Shown here piece after piece: positions 40,001 to 54,000 of a stretch of 64,000 bases of DNA. This stretch comes from Daphnia carinata (taxonomy: Eukaryota; Arthropoda; Branchiopoda; Diplostraca; Daphniidae): the NCBI RefSeq assembly GCF_022539665.2, contig NC_081337.1:7354679-7418678 (forward strand), written 5' to 3'. The position numbers were made by a program, and so were the translations under genes. Position 1 is the stretch's first letter. Every line of letters starts with the position of its first letter. Under the pieces are notes generated by a model, which did no database searches, was not told the origin of the DNA, and worked only from the letters and a program-made list of their open reading frames with translations.

Positions 40001-43000
40001 CGCCCAACAACTACTTCCCTCACTACCCATCGTTCTTTCGAACAAGGTAAGCTTGTTTTCCTAGGTAGTACAATCTTGTTCACAGTGCTCATCCTGTTCT
40101 AACATATGTTTCGTTAGTTGAACATACCACGTAAGATGGTCGCATGTCATCCTGAGTAATAGCATCAACATCTTGTCAGTTCCTATAGCCTCTGTTCCAT
40201 TCACGTCCCACCCGACTATGCTTTGTCTCTTGTATTTGACTATACGTTTCAATTGCATTTGCACGTTCCACCTTTTTTTTATTTACGAACATTGAATTCA
40301 TCTACGACATCGTCTGACATTCACACCCAGTTCAATATCTCTATTCATCAGAAATATGGCCCCCCATCACTTAGTCTTTTCATTACACGACAACATAAAA
40401 ACATCTATTTTTAGTCATCGCATTATATACAAGCTGTTGATTTTTTTCACTTAAATGACACTGTAATCCACACACCGAAAGCCCATAGCAACTGATCCCG
40501 GCCTTCAGCATTTTCGAAATATCCTTCACGAAGAGGATAACTGAACTTGCCACAAAGATTTGATTGTCCCGGCACTCACTTGTTTAATACAATTTTCTTC
40601 ATCTCACAACCCTTTTTCATTTTTTTTCCCTCTGCCTCAATTTGATATAGACTTGCAATACAATTGTATATACATGCCTCCATCACAGTTAGAGCACTAA
40701 CGCTCCCGCTGCTCCCAATATTTTGTTTCTTCCATTCGACCTCTCTGTTCGGGTGGTATTGTGTTAAAACTGCATCTCTCTTCTTCTTTTTTTCCAGCTG
40801 CTTTTGTGTAAGCATCAGCGGTGGTCCAAGTGGTGTGCACGTGTCAACGACACCTGCAACCACTCTCATCATTCGATTAAACACGGCCCCCCCCCCTTTC
40901 CCAGTACATTTACTGCGTGTGTGTGTGTATATATGTTTGCATCATATTTATTCTATAGATTTTTCTTATAGGAAAGTCGGGTGTGGGTTGCATGTTCTAC
41001 TTTGTTACACTCTCGCTGGCTCCCCCCCCGCTTGTACTTGCACATCCACAAAACACAATTGAGGTTCAGGGTTCGATGAACAAGTTCTTATAAGTCACTT
41101 GCAGTGGAGCCCTTCGACTGCTTTGCGTTCGTTTCGCCACTCTACAAACCCGAAATTTTATCTAGTTAAAGGACTATTTGAACTAATGAGAAAAGGTCGT
41201 CTCGTTAGTCACTGCTCGTTCCTTTTTATCGCCTCCACTTTGAATAATAGATAAGAAAAAAAGAGGTAAAATGGGGTCTTGTCTTTCACGTGCACAAACG
41301 TCCCCGTAAAAGAGGTGATTATTCGAAAATGATTGAAAGCTAGTTATTGCCTAATACTATGAAAATAAGGCTAACAAAAAATAACCTCGAGTCATTTGCA
41401 TTATCGTTTATAAAAAGGGCTTAGGTTAAACGGCATTGGCACGGTCTCCTTTGCTTAAAAACAAACTTCTGTTTACCATTCAAATTCGACAAATGCGCGT
41501 CAGCTATATAACGTCTAAGAACGAAGGTGCAATCTATAAATAGCCCTGGGTGTTATTCTTTTCGGCCTTCGTGCGCGTAGCGATAAATGATGATCGTGTT
41601 AGTTATAAGTTTACTATATATACAGTATATATATACTGTCCGGTATCTTGCTACACCATGTTTCCATCTGTTTGATAAAAAAAAAGGGAAAGAAAGAATG
41701 GGAGCAGTTCTTGATAAACGTCCGGCTGGGTTTTCTAATGCTACTAGCATTGAATTCTTGGAGGAATCGATTTCGAACATGAACATGTAGTCTCTGGCGA
41801 TCGATGAAATGTTGGCACGACAGCTATGAAAGTAAATAGGAAAACGTTTTTTTCGTTGAATAATAAAGATAGCCGTCTAGAAGTCAATAAGTAAAGGGTG
41901 TATGGAGGTAACATTAACGTAAGAAACCGCGGGTCACGTTCACGGATGTCGAAGCTTCCCTAAGAAAAAAGGGGAAACTTACAAAATAGGTGGGAAAAGG
42001 CTTAAGGATTTGCGTCAACAATTTCACTGCTCGCCAGCATATTTTTCACTTGAAACGAAATAATTAAAGTGGTGGCTGGAAATTGGCAATAAAGGATGTA
42101 ATGTGCCAAAGAAGAGCATCCCAAAACTTTGAAAGCAGCGGGAGCCAATCGATGAAAATGCTTTCTCGTAAATGCCCTCTTCCTGCTGTCCTTTTGTTTG
42201 CCTTTACATCTCATTCATAAAGATCAAAACGGACGCGATCTTTAATGATGGCAACAGTCGCCTCTAACTACCCCCAAGTATATGGTCAATGGGTGGGAGG
42301 GAGCTATGCGGATGATTGATGCGAAACACTTGATTCAGAAGTGCACCCTCCAACTGTTTCATTTGAATATCATTGCTAAATAAGCCAGCCACTAGTGCTG
42401 CCCATAAGAAAAAAAATGCTTGCATACACCGTCTGCCGTTCTAAAGGCTCGATATTAAGAGAAAATCGATCAAGACGAGCACAACGTTGAAGATGAAAAT
42501 TGGGAACGAAGGAGAGACGTCAATATAAAATCGAAAAAAAAAAGTAAACGACCATTGCGTATTGATGGAGGGAGCGGGAGAAATGACTCACGCTCAGCGT
42601 TGCCAGTAACGCGTGATTCGATCGATTTCTTCTTTGTTCCCCTTTTTTTGTGTGTGTGTGTGCTTCGTTTGTTTTTGGCGTCGTCTAATGCGATAGCTGC
42701 GTGTTTGTTCGTATGGCTCTGATGGCCGTCCAAACACGTCATGTCCCTCTCGTTTGTTCCAGTTTGCACCTGTCGACTCTACTGGTTTCACATTATCAAG
42801 TCCATATGTTTCCCTATCGTTCTACTGACGGAATCAATTTCAGAGATAATGGTCCCCAATAATTCTTCGTCCCGTACCGGGCCCTTTGGCTATATACGAG
42901 CCAATCAGCGTTGTAAAAAATTGTAAAAAGCTACACGCATATCCGTACGAAGATGTTATCTATCTGTTTTCCCATCGTCTCTTCTTTACGTATAAAGCAA

Positions 43001-43840
43001 ATCTCTTTTCGTGCATATATATTTCAGTCTACAGGCAAAACTAAGAGTCACTGCCGGTTAATAATTAAAAACCCGAATGAGTACCAGAACGTGACTTGAT
43101 ATAAACACACGACGAAACCCAAAACAAAAGACTAAGCAGCTTTCAAATAATCTAAACCGATCATGGCCCTTAAGACGCTAATCAGAATTTCATCGCCTTG
43201 TTTTTCTTTTTCAGATTTGACCGGTATGACAAAATCCCAAACATCCTCTTGACGTGTGTGCGTGCGTATCTATGTAGCCCATCGTCGTGATCCCGGACGA
43301 TGACATGCGTCGAGTTCATTAACCGCTATATACGCTGGGCTACCCGCTGCGACTAACATCCCGTAATTTTAAATCTTTTGTAACCATCGTCTGCATTCTT
43401 CCGTTACACGGACATCGAGTCACGAGAGGTTGTCTCCATTTATTTTTATTTTTTTTTTTTTTTGGTCTTCACTGACGTGCCCTTTTATTCACGTTAGCAA
43501 CAACACCTTTAGTTCAACATACATTTTTTTTTTTCGTTTTAACAGCAGCCGTAACTACTATTGTAATGCAGGATACGTGTTCCATCCCACCCCCTATTGG
43601 CTTCCATAACCGCCTATACGCACATATGCCTAATGTAAGTAGAGCAGGCGGCCACAACCAAATGGCCGTCATCTCCAATACATCAGAGACTTTGTTAAAC
43701 GATGTGGGGATCCAGTCTTCCCCTTCTTTTTTTTCCATTGAAGAAATGCACCATTTTTATTTTGCTGAAGGTGCTGTTACTGCTGCCGGATTACACTGCA
43801 TAGTGCTGAATCATTTGGTATTCAAGAACCGGACGACGCG
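37001..43840. other. non-coding stretch with simple repeats
   Basis: No recognisable gene. Contents: C13 at 38235-38247, a TA repeat at 38817-38835, G11 at 39485-39495, C10 at 40887-40896 followed by a GT repeat, and a perfect 18-base palindrome at 41622-41639. Open frames around 39215-39663 (-) and 40664-41062 (+) overlap one another and are low-complexity in part; none shows a domain. Confidence 0.6.
41622..41639. repeat. perfect 18-base palindrome
   Basis: ACAGTATATATATACTGT is its own reverse complement, with a TA core inside ACAG/CTGT ends. Confidence 0.85.
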
Positions 43841-44749
43841 ATGATTTACAGCCTCTACGTGTGTGTGTGTGTCTACAATATAGTATATACAGCAGGATAT
43901 ATATTGTTACTCCAGAGCCCAGAGGTGCTGGTAATAGCTTTTACACACACGACTGTCTGTGGCACGGAGACTGTACGAAAGCCATGGTTATATGCTGGTG
44001 CCCCGCGCTATTTTGTTCCTTCTATTTCTTTCGTTTTAGTTAGCGTTTTTTTTTTCGAATGTATGTTGCGATTCAAGGAGTTTAGAAGGGGGAATAGCCA
44101 GCCACCATATCTGAAGAACAGGCCACCAATTGACCATCACCGTCAGTTGCAGATGGTTATCTATCACGGCCAACCGACCGGGAGCAGTGTATCTCAACTG
44201 TCGTATGCGGTGGAGGAGGGGGGTCCGAAGGGTAGTGACCAACTTCGGCCCTTGTATGCAAATCAAATCGTTCTCCTTTCACATAACTCCCTTGATACTT
44301 TCTTCCCATCCTTTCTATATACCAAACAAGCAACCATTCACCCATTTCGGAGCTGTCTCAAACTTTTCCCTTTTTTTTCCCCGTTGGACCCTTCGTGCGC
44401 CATCTATATTTTATGCCATCCGCCTAACAATCAAATTATGCTAATCGGCTCTAACGTGCGTCCAATCTTGTGTCAAAACCCGCACGTCAAATCGCATCAA
44501 TTTATCATGGAAGCGCGGCAGTGGCAACGGATCTTCCGGTTGACTATTCATGTTGCGACGGAATTGATGGTGGTGGCGCTGGACGACAGGGACCCCTTTA
44601 AACACGACACACACGAGAGAGAAGAAAACGATGCATCCCACACATTACGCAACGATCCAAAGTTCCTCGTTCACGCTTTGTTTACACATCAATATCTTCT
44701 GCTGGCTCATGCAGAACATTTGCTTCTCCGTAAAAAAAAAAATAAATAA
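43841..44749 (+). other. 302-codon open frame, unrecognised, probably fortuitous
   Basis: This is the longest uninterrupted frame in the window, from ATG to TAA. It begins inside a GT repeat (residues read Tyr-Val-Cys-Val-Cys-Val) and ends in poly-Lys from an A run. The middle 200 residues are of mixed composition with no domain, signal peptide or repeat I recognise. The opposite strand is also open in pieces (44036-44266, 44157-44345, 44441-44641), which is common in chance frames of moderate GC. No splice or promoter evidence. Could be a lineage-specific gene, but I favour chance. Confidence 0.15.
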
Positions 44750-47700
44750 TAGAAAGATTTCTTTGCTAAATATGTGGGCCGCTTCTTCCATGTTTATTTC
44801 GTTCAAACAGGCAGAAAAAAAAAACAGAGAACGGATTTTCTGTGAAGAACTGATGGTTGCTATTGTTGTTCTCTCAAATGGCTCACGAATGATACCGGAA
44901 TCTCGCAAAGCGATACACCCTTTACGTCTTTTTTTCTCCAACTTGAGAGCACCGGGAACATGCGCTAAGGGATTGTATCATTATGAAACTTTTATTACTT
45001 TCCGTACGTCTTTCACGCAGCTCTATCAGTGACAGGGCAAGCAGAGCCATTAGCCGTCGTGCTTTTGTAATTGCGCTATTATGCATCAGCTGATTACTGA
45101 TTACATTATCGGCAAGTTTCCATCAAGTAAGACAACTGCTGTATATAGAAACAATAAACATCCTGTATGTGAGTTTCTCATTAAACGTGGCGTTAGAGTC
45201 CTTCGTGTAACGATGGGGCCTGCATGATACCGAGTTACGCTCATTGAACATTGAATCAAGCGCGCCCACATCCGATGTTTTATATTTGATTCAGTTTTTC
45301 TTTTCAATTTAGTTCATCTAAATATAGTTCGGCCTCTCAAATAAATGCAGAGCTACAGGGGCCTGTATTGCTGCATTTTTAATTGTTAACCTCCGAACGA
45401 AACGTCTTTCAAATAATAATAATAAAAAAAAAGAGAAGAACGAGTCATGAATGAAATATGTAACTACTGCCGCTGCGGGCTATAAACAATATATGAATGC
45501 CAGTCCAAAATACTTTTTCAATTTTTCAATCTGTCTACGAAGTGTCAGTACATTTAAACCCCATGTCTACAATCATTTGCTTTGACGAGAGCTATTTGCT
45601 GTATACTTAACTGACATAAAAGAGGATGAAAATACATTTTTGAAAGCGCCAGATTTCTAGTTATAAGCTACAATAAAATAAAATGAAATAAAAACCAAAA
45701 CTATACAGACTTATGTTAAATGGGGTTAACGAGTTAATATACTTAATGGATGAGATACTGCTCGGTATGAGAGCTGATTATACGTACATATACTGCAAAA
45801 CTAGGAGTGGAAACCTGTGTGCTCTATGTAAAGGACTATCTTGACGTCTACTGTCACATATGTCACTTGCTCATGAACACCCGTTGCTAGTTCCCATACG
45901 GTGTCGAGACCAAAGTCAAACAACAACTTACCAAACCTTCGAGGAGGAAAGCTATAGAATCAAAAGGAAAGCTCATAAACTCAATGTGGTATAATAGTTT
46001 CACACACACACACACAAAAAAAAAAGGGAGGAAGTGAATCAAAAAGTGAGAAAAATTCAGGAGAACGAATTGTATAAGAAAGGAAAAAAAACGTTTTCAA
46101 CTTGGCTCGATAAATGAATATGGTTTTTCATATATTTGTATAGTGCAACTCGGACAAAAGTTTACACTAGTCCAAATAAACACGCATCCACCTTCTTCTA
46201 TCTTCTATCAAGTCTCAGTTATCGTGCGCTCTATATAGCCAGAAAGTTTATGAAGTTACGAGAAAACAAAATGAAAAAAAAAAAAAAATTTAGAAAAGCA
46301 ACAGAATTATTTATAATATATTCGATATTACTGTTATACCCACTTTGTTTTTCTTTTTGCCGTTTCTCGTGGAACCGGCTTATATCTTGTACAATTTGGC
46401 AAAAGACAATTTGCCCCTACTTTTCCTAATTAATTTGTCTCCCGTTTCTAATTCTTTTCGTATTCAATAAATCTCAACGGCAGTTCGATTTATTCTTTCG
46501 TTCTCGATGTCGTTAAACAAGTCTTTTCTTTTGAGTTCTCCCTTTCTAGTTTCGCCCGAAGCTCTTCAGCAAAAGCCCCGTTTATTTGCAAACATCAATT
46601 TACATATTGCCTCAACCCGAATGTCACCACAGTCAAGATAGAAGAACGAAGGCATTTCCTTGTTTTATAACCTCAAAACTGAGGTCTCTGTGTTGTCTCT
46701 GTTTTCCCCGTTCTTTCCGTGTTTTCCTTGTATCTGAAAGTTGTTTGAAACGCGTCGTACGATCCAACATCGCCCACCCAAAAGAGTGAAATCTGACTTT
46801 CAAATCTCAATTTCTTTCGATGCGTTTCTTGTTTTCTTTTGTCATTCAGGCGTTGTCATTATAATATAGTTGCAACACTATTACACCGCTAGACGCATCA
46901 ATGTGGCGTGTACATGTAAAAGCACTGAGCAAACGCTAAAATATCAACCCCAATTGCAGGTCGTTATTGTGTAGACTCTGTTGCTCTCGTTGTTATTCTT
47001 ATGGTTATCCAATGCGATGTGACACCAACATATTTCCTTCGTATGTATACATGCTATGTGCTGTGCTGGTCGATAGTTTCTCTTTTTCAGGGTATCCATC
47101 AATCCGTGATACGCTGCGAGCAACGAACCGTCTCCTATATGCAACTGCAGCATCTCTCTGTCCGAAATATTTTATCCCTTCACTATATGTGCACCATGAA
47201 GACGGGCGAATTGGGGCCGGCAACTCTTGGCTTTTGCCATAATGAGTTATATGATTCCCCCGCGCCATATATCAATCTCTCTGGCTAATCAGTATCATGT
47301 CAGATTCTCGTATAAACTGCAATGATTGTATACATACAGAATAGCACTATATAGTGCATTATTACTCTAATAACGTGACTGATGAAGTAGGACCGAACGA
47401 AAATATCACCCAGAAATTTGTTTGTACCGTAAAAGGCCCTTTTTATATATCGGAAATATCTGATTGAAAACATCGATTGATCGCACATTTCTCCCTGTTG
47501 TCGTGGAAGCTCGGCCTTTATTCTTGGAATTTGATTTGGCTGTTGGATCGACAAGAATGGCGTTGCTAGACTCTAATGGGCCTAAATAAGACGAGACCCT
47601 GTCACACTCCCAATACCCTCGTATAGATGCATAGGTAGCCTTCATATGTAATTCAGTCAAGTAAATAATGCAGCCATTTTCCGAACAGACTAGTCAGACC

Positions 47701-50700
47701 AAAGTACTCCCCCCCCCTTCCACACTATGTGTTATTGACATTGTAGAAGCCGACCCCAGCTATTGAGCCGGTGTGGGCGTTTTGACAACCGAAATTCGAT
47801 GAGAGTTACACCCAATGCCCATCGTGTTTCTTTTTCTTGGATGATTGACAGACAATCCGGCAGAGCAAGCAAATTTCAGACAGGAAAAAAATAAGGTCTC
47901 CTAACAATTAGAAACAACACCCAGCATCACATATACGCCTTCATTTTCATGTTTTGTTGTTTTGCGTGGAAATTGTACCGTGTGTGAAAAGCATATCCTG
48001 TTAACAAAGTTCGTCCCCCCCCCTTCTTTTTCTCTGTATTAGCGCACTCGTCTGTTGTATAAACTATGGCGTTTGTGTTCGTTAGGGCTAAATAGTCTAG
48101 GTAGGAGATGTGATACAGTGTGTACATGTTGATATTGCGCGTACAATATATCCGCATGGAACCGGAGCTGCATGTTTTCGTCGCTCCTACCAACTATTAG
48201 AAAGGCAAGACGTGTGTGTTTTGTGTTGTTATTCTGACCCGATGGCAAAAAGGTTTTTTTTTTTTCTGTCTTAACACACAGTCAGAATTCCAATTTCAGC
48301 TGTTAAAGAGAAACCCAGAGAGAACCTGGAAGAGTTTTGAAATAAAAAAAGGTACGCGCGTGTGACCCAATGGGCAAAGGAAACACGAACTCAGAAAAAC
48401 AAACATTTTAAGAAGGGGAAAAAAAGTTTTCTTTATTATTGATATGCAAAACTCTCGAAAGAAACACTGTCGACTATTTCCGGAAGTTTGTTTCATTTTA
48501 CACAATACGTCTGCCCCTTCTTATTGCCTCCTATTTCTTTTCCTTTTTAAGGGAAGGAGAGCATTCGAAGCATTAAAAAAAAGTCGTGACAGTCTAAAGT
48601 CAGAGACGGCTATTTAATCGCATGTTTTAACACCGCAGGGGTATTTTCGATTTTTTTCTTTCTTTTACAATTTCAGCTGGATGTATGCGCCGCCGTGTTT
48701 CCTCTCATTCTCGGTCTATAATCTTTAGCTACGATGAACGAATTCACCTACTTTTAACGTTCAGAAATGTCTGCCAAGTCACGCACTTTGGCCTATCTCT
48801 GCAAACTTATCTGGACAGTCAATATGCTACTATGCAATAAAATAAAGGCGTTCATAGCTATAGGCCATTCAAAAGTTAATATACAAATAATGATAAATAT
48901 CGAGCAGATCACTCATCTTTTGATTTATTAAACACAAGTAGCAAATACATTTAGCTATTAAACAGCCAGCTATGAAATCAGCAGGTGTATAGGCTGCCTT
49001 TTAAACGCATGTACTCAAGCTTTTGTTTTAGAAATGTGACGTTTCTATGGCAATCGGTATTCTTGGTAATGGTATAATCAAATCAGCACAGCAGTCACAA
49101 TCGCCATAAAGTCCGCCAGCGCTAACGTGAAAGCCCAATCATTTTCGTTTTTTAAAACTTTGAAACGCCATTATGTGGACAACCGTATCCTTTAATTCCG
49201 TATAGATGTTATGATGGCGTATACGTGTAACCCAAGCAATCAATTGCGGGATTAAGTTCGACAATTACAGCCTCCATCCTTCTTATTAAGTAATTAAAGA
49301 TTACGATTGCGTAGGTAAGTATAATGCGTGGTAGATATTAGCGTATTTTCTAATTGCCGTACAGTACGCCGCTAAAATGGAATCTCCAAATTATTTCCAG
49401 AAATGAAACGAAATGATAAGAGCTTGGTTATGTTGGTCAGCCTCTCAGGTGGCTAATCATCCCGAAAACGGACCCGTGGATGATTAGTTAATTAGAGAGC
49501 TCGTCTGTGAGCGTTCGTGTGTTTGTGAGTACCGGTTGATGAGTCTGAGAATAGCAAACTATGAGGAAGACAAAAAAATCATAGAAGAAGACTGTGAGAG
49601 ACAAGAGCCTTTTGCGAGAAAATAAAATGGAAAAAAAAAGAGAAGAGCCGTTCTTGTCAAGCAGCCGTATAGAACAGAGAGAAGCATCTCCATCATCATC
49701 CCACACACACACACGCACTCCACCCGGTTTCGGTCCTGCTGCTTTGCTCCGTTCACGATGATGAATGGAAAGGGATCAGCGTGATGAATGAGCCGCTCGG
49801 CCACGACCCAATCAAAAGCAGCAACAGCACACAACTCTGCCTTGCACGCACACGCCGTGGCGTGTACTATAAATATGGTGCTCATACATTTATATATAAA
49901 TATGTGTGTGTGTGTGTGTGTTTATCTGTACATATATATATTTCATATATCTATATACTAGGTCTGCTATAGCAGCCGGATAGAGTCTAGCCCCAAAAAG
50001 ATTCCAGGGAACCGGACGCTTGTCGAGACGTTAAATGTCGTCGATGAGATGGAATAGATCAGCGTCCTTTTCATCTACACCAGCCTAATGGAAAAGAAAA
50101 AAAATAAATAAATGTAGAGTTGGCCGACCAAGCATATAGGCAGGTCTATAGCCGACAGCATATTGTGCAGTAGGTCGTGTACAATGTCTATGCAACTTAC
50201 GCTCGCAACTTCACACATACTGAATAGATAACGGAAATGCCTAGGTTAAAAAATAGGCCGGTGTGATAAGATAGGAAGCGACCAAGTGGACTGCATCGCT
50301 ACATCTATTATTCGCAACCCCGTCCGTGACAGCGGACAACTTTCAATTGGGCCGCAGGAAAAATGTGTTCCATCTACGTATATATATATATATGTATGGT
50401 ATGTAGTACGTAGACTAATGTATTACATGCAAAAGCCTACACGCAGCTACGTCAGACGATTATATGGAACGATGACGTACAACCTGACGCCGGAGAGTTA
50501 TCAGCCACTTTTGACCTTTTAGCCGGGTAAATACTGCTACTCTTTATATCACTATGCTACACTGGCCGTTGCTCGACTTAGAGCTTATACGTGTCTGCCC
50601 CCCTCCCTTTTATTCTTCATTTTCTCGTTCAATTGCTTGACTTGGGATATAAAAAAAAAAGAAAAGAAAGGTTGATAAGAAAATCCAACTAATGATTTAT

Positions 50701-51000
50701 TCCGCTTCCTTTTTCATTTCTGGTCTTGTTCCTCTTTTCCTCCCCGCTAAGAAAAAAAAACGTATGCGGCGCTAGAAAAAGCCAAATGTCGTCGATCGAT
50801 GTCGTTCCAAGTTGACTGGGCTCAGTCTGCCGGCCGAGTCGTTATCGTGCGCGCGTCGCTTTCCACTCGGTTGCGATACACACAGACGTCTGAGAACGCA
50901 TTTTGCTGCTTTTAATCCACGCAAAAGTGGGCAAAATCGTATCGCAATAATAGGCTGCATCTGTCCGGATTCATATTACATCGTTGGCGCATCAAGCCCT
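44750..51000. other. non-coding stretch with GT and TA repeats
   Basis: No recognisable gene. Contents: AAT repeats at about 45412-45424, a CA repeat near 46001-46016, the palindrome GCACTATATAGTGC at 47344-47357, and short C8-C9 tracts near 47709 and 48016. (TG)9 at 49903-49920 is followed by TA-rich DNA, and another TA repeat lies at 50379-50393. From about 48,500 to 49,480 the sequence is complex, with no open frame reported. Confidence 0.55.
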
Positions 51001-54000
51001 TTTTTTTTCTTCGCCATGAAAATTTTCCCCTCAGGAGTTGAGTGCACGGGAACGTGGTTGAAAGAATTCAAAGGCAAGGAAAAAGGGAGACAGAGCATCT
51101 GAAGAATAATAGAATGCGCGGGCCATTCAAATCGACCCAAGTATGGATTTCTTCACGCACGTTGTGCTCTGCAAGAGTATTGAACGATTTTTACTTGGAT
51201 CCCACAAAGTTACTGGCTTCTCTTTTCATTTCTTTTTTCCTCCTTCTTCTTCTTCTTGGTTTTATTTTTTTTCTTTCTTTCTCCTTCTTGCTCTTTTCCT
51301 CCAGCACTGGATTAGATTGAATCGACGTCCTCGACCGGTTGGGGCTTCGTTGGCGAACTGCTTTATATTTTCTATTTTCCTTTTTTTTTTTTTCTTCGTC
51401 TTGTTCATCTTCTTTTTTTTTCTCTACCCAAAAATTTTCACAGTGTACATGCAGTAGATATATATTTAGGGAGAGTCAGCACGTTCCCTTATGGTCTTTC
51501 TCGATTGGGGGCTGCCTTACTTGCTGGTCTACTCCCTTTATCTCTCTCTTTGGGTTCCCTGCAAGAGCCAGACTTCCAGCAAATTTCCGGCTTCCCCCTC
51601 TCCAGAATCTCTTCGGCATCCTCTTCCCGTTATGTGGCCTGCAGCCTCTGCTTTTTTTTTTCTTTATTGTCCTGTACAGATTTTTCCGTTTTTCGACGAG
51701 TAGAATATGGAAAACGTAAATTTATTCGAAAAATCTAATCGACTGAGGATTCACCCAGAGGCTCAAACCTTTTCCTTTCATGGCATACTAAACAAGATTT
51801 TCGGTAGGAAGCCTGACGGTTTTTCCGTCAAAATATGATCATCCAATAATAGTGTTTTTTAGGAATATAGAGAAAGCTGAATAATAAAAAGGGAGAAATG
51901 CATGAAGCACCGGGTGTCAAAGCGCTCTGTAATTACATGGTGAATACAACTTGCGCGTTTTCAATCAGTTTGATTCATTTCCCATTGAAAATTCATTTTT
52001 CAACTCCAATCCAAATAGCAGATAATTATTGGGCAGCATTAATAATCAATAACTAACATACAATTTGATGTTTTTTAAATTGCCACTTTAATTGATATTA
52101 TCTATATTTAATTGTGCCGTAGAAAAATGAACAAAAGTCGATAAAAAGAACTGCACGACAATCAGTTGACAACGGGGCACGTTACTGAGCCGGCATTTTC
52201 TAATGAGTTAAAAGACATTGTAAAAGAGCAAAGATCGTCACATGACATTTCTCCTGCATGGTTCACTTGTCTGTTGAAGAGGAACGGCATCCGCAATTTT
52301 GACCAAAGGCCGGAGCGAAAGTGGGCGTGCATTGATGGTTGTCAACTTTATAATGAACGAGGAACGCGTTGTCGACTCACGATTTCAATGACGGGGAATC
52401 AAGTATAAATGAAGTTAGCACCGTTGCTGGTACTTGCTGGCTAACCGACCACAAAGTTTATACGTCAGCCATCTTCCATTGTCTAATCTCGATCAACACT
52501 CACACACAGAACGAGACTCTGCACAACTCAGACCTACAGGACATTTTGGTGTTCAGATAGTGGTGGCAAGGAGCGCAGCTATGGTCCCATTCAACGATCG
52601 ATTTGCGTAAAGGAGATGGCAACACGAAAAGCCAAAGAAAAAAATTAAGAATAAAAGGGCAAATACCCTCGTTCCATAGCGAGACACAGAGCAGAGATCT
52701 CACAACAGGATATCGTCTCTTTGTCATTGCCTTTGTTCTATATGTCTATATTGCCTTCGTCTTTATATGTGCACGATGCCGCCGCATAGTTTATACTGTG
52801 TACTGTATACCCAGATTATGTTAGACTATACAGAGATGATCGGAAAGCCACCGCATATATAGAGAAGAAGACGACAATACACCCTTTTTATTTGTTTTTA
52901 TTTGGGTTCATCGTCTTTCACGTTTTATTTCAAAAGCGCATTGTTAATAGTCGGCATCTCAGTCCCGAAGATGTTGGTCATGATTTTTCATGAGCATCGA
53001 TAAATAGCGAGATACGCCAAAAGATCAGCATTTGTCTTTTTCTTTTGTGTGTGTAAAGAACATTGCATCATCCGTCCAAGAAATAAAGAACAACAGAAAG
53101 AGGCTGATACGAAGAGCAAATCAACAAGGTTGGACAGAGATGGAACGACAGAATGAAACGAAGAAATGGAAGAACTTGAAGACACATTAGCAATCCTTTG
53201 CAAAATACAAAGCTGACAACTTTCTTCACCTTTTTTTTTTGTTTGTGTAGACGGGCTTGTTCTTTTTTTTATTTCCCCTGAAAATCATACCGCTTTATCC
53301 TTCACGTCGTTTGACGCCATGCCGGTGCCAGCGGCCTCGCGAAAGACCTAATTCAATTTCGACGATATATTTAGATCTCGTTATTGCAAATTATACGGAA
53401 CCTTTCCAGACCAACTGTATCTTGGCAATTGATTGTCCCATTCGTTACACCGTACGAGAGTGCACAAAATTTTTCGTTCATTTTTTTCTTTGAGGCAAGT
53501 CCGGCATACGTTGATCGATCGCAATGACAGTCTGTGATCCAATGTTTTATATAATTTCAAACTGCATCAGTTTTAAATTTTAAAAATCGGGATAAGAGGA
53601 AGCGAGGAATAGGAGAACAGCCAGTCAGCTACGTAGGTGAGAAGCGTTCGATAAGATCCGTTGGAGCTATCGGGGTTCGTGATAATGCAAACAAAGAATA
53701 GGGACAACTATAAAATCCTCGAATGCGGCATCGTGACGACGCCATTTGCTTTGGTAGAATGAACAACACACAATGGGAAACGATCGTGAAAGTGTCGTGA
53801 TGTTGTAATCAGATTGAAAAGCTTATTGTCAAAACTGGGAAACATTCCTTTCTTACGCGGCGAAGACGGAACGCTGTTTGTTTTCTTAAGTATTAGATAC
53901 ACTGCGGATCAAAATGCTGATGCTCTTCCCGTTAGATCCTTTCACAACAAAAAAACTCCGCCAACAGTTATGTTCCAATGGTACATTTCATCTCACCCTC

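Noticed and set aside
51215-51719. Several plus-strand frames rich in Phe, Ser and Leu resembling membrane proteins.
   Set aside because: All three frames are open because the DNA is a T/C-rich block with few purines; a composition artefact.
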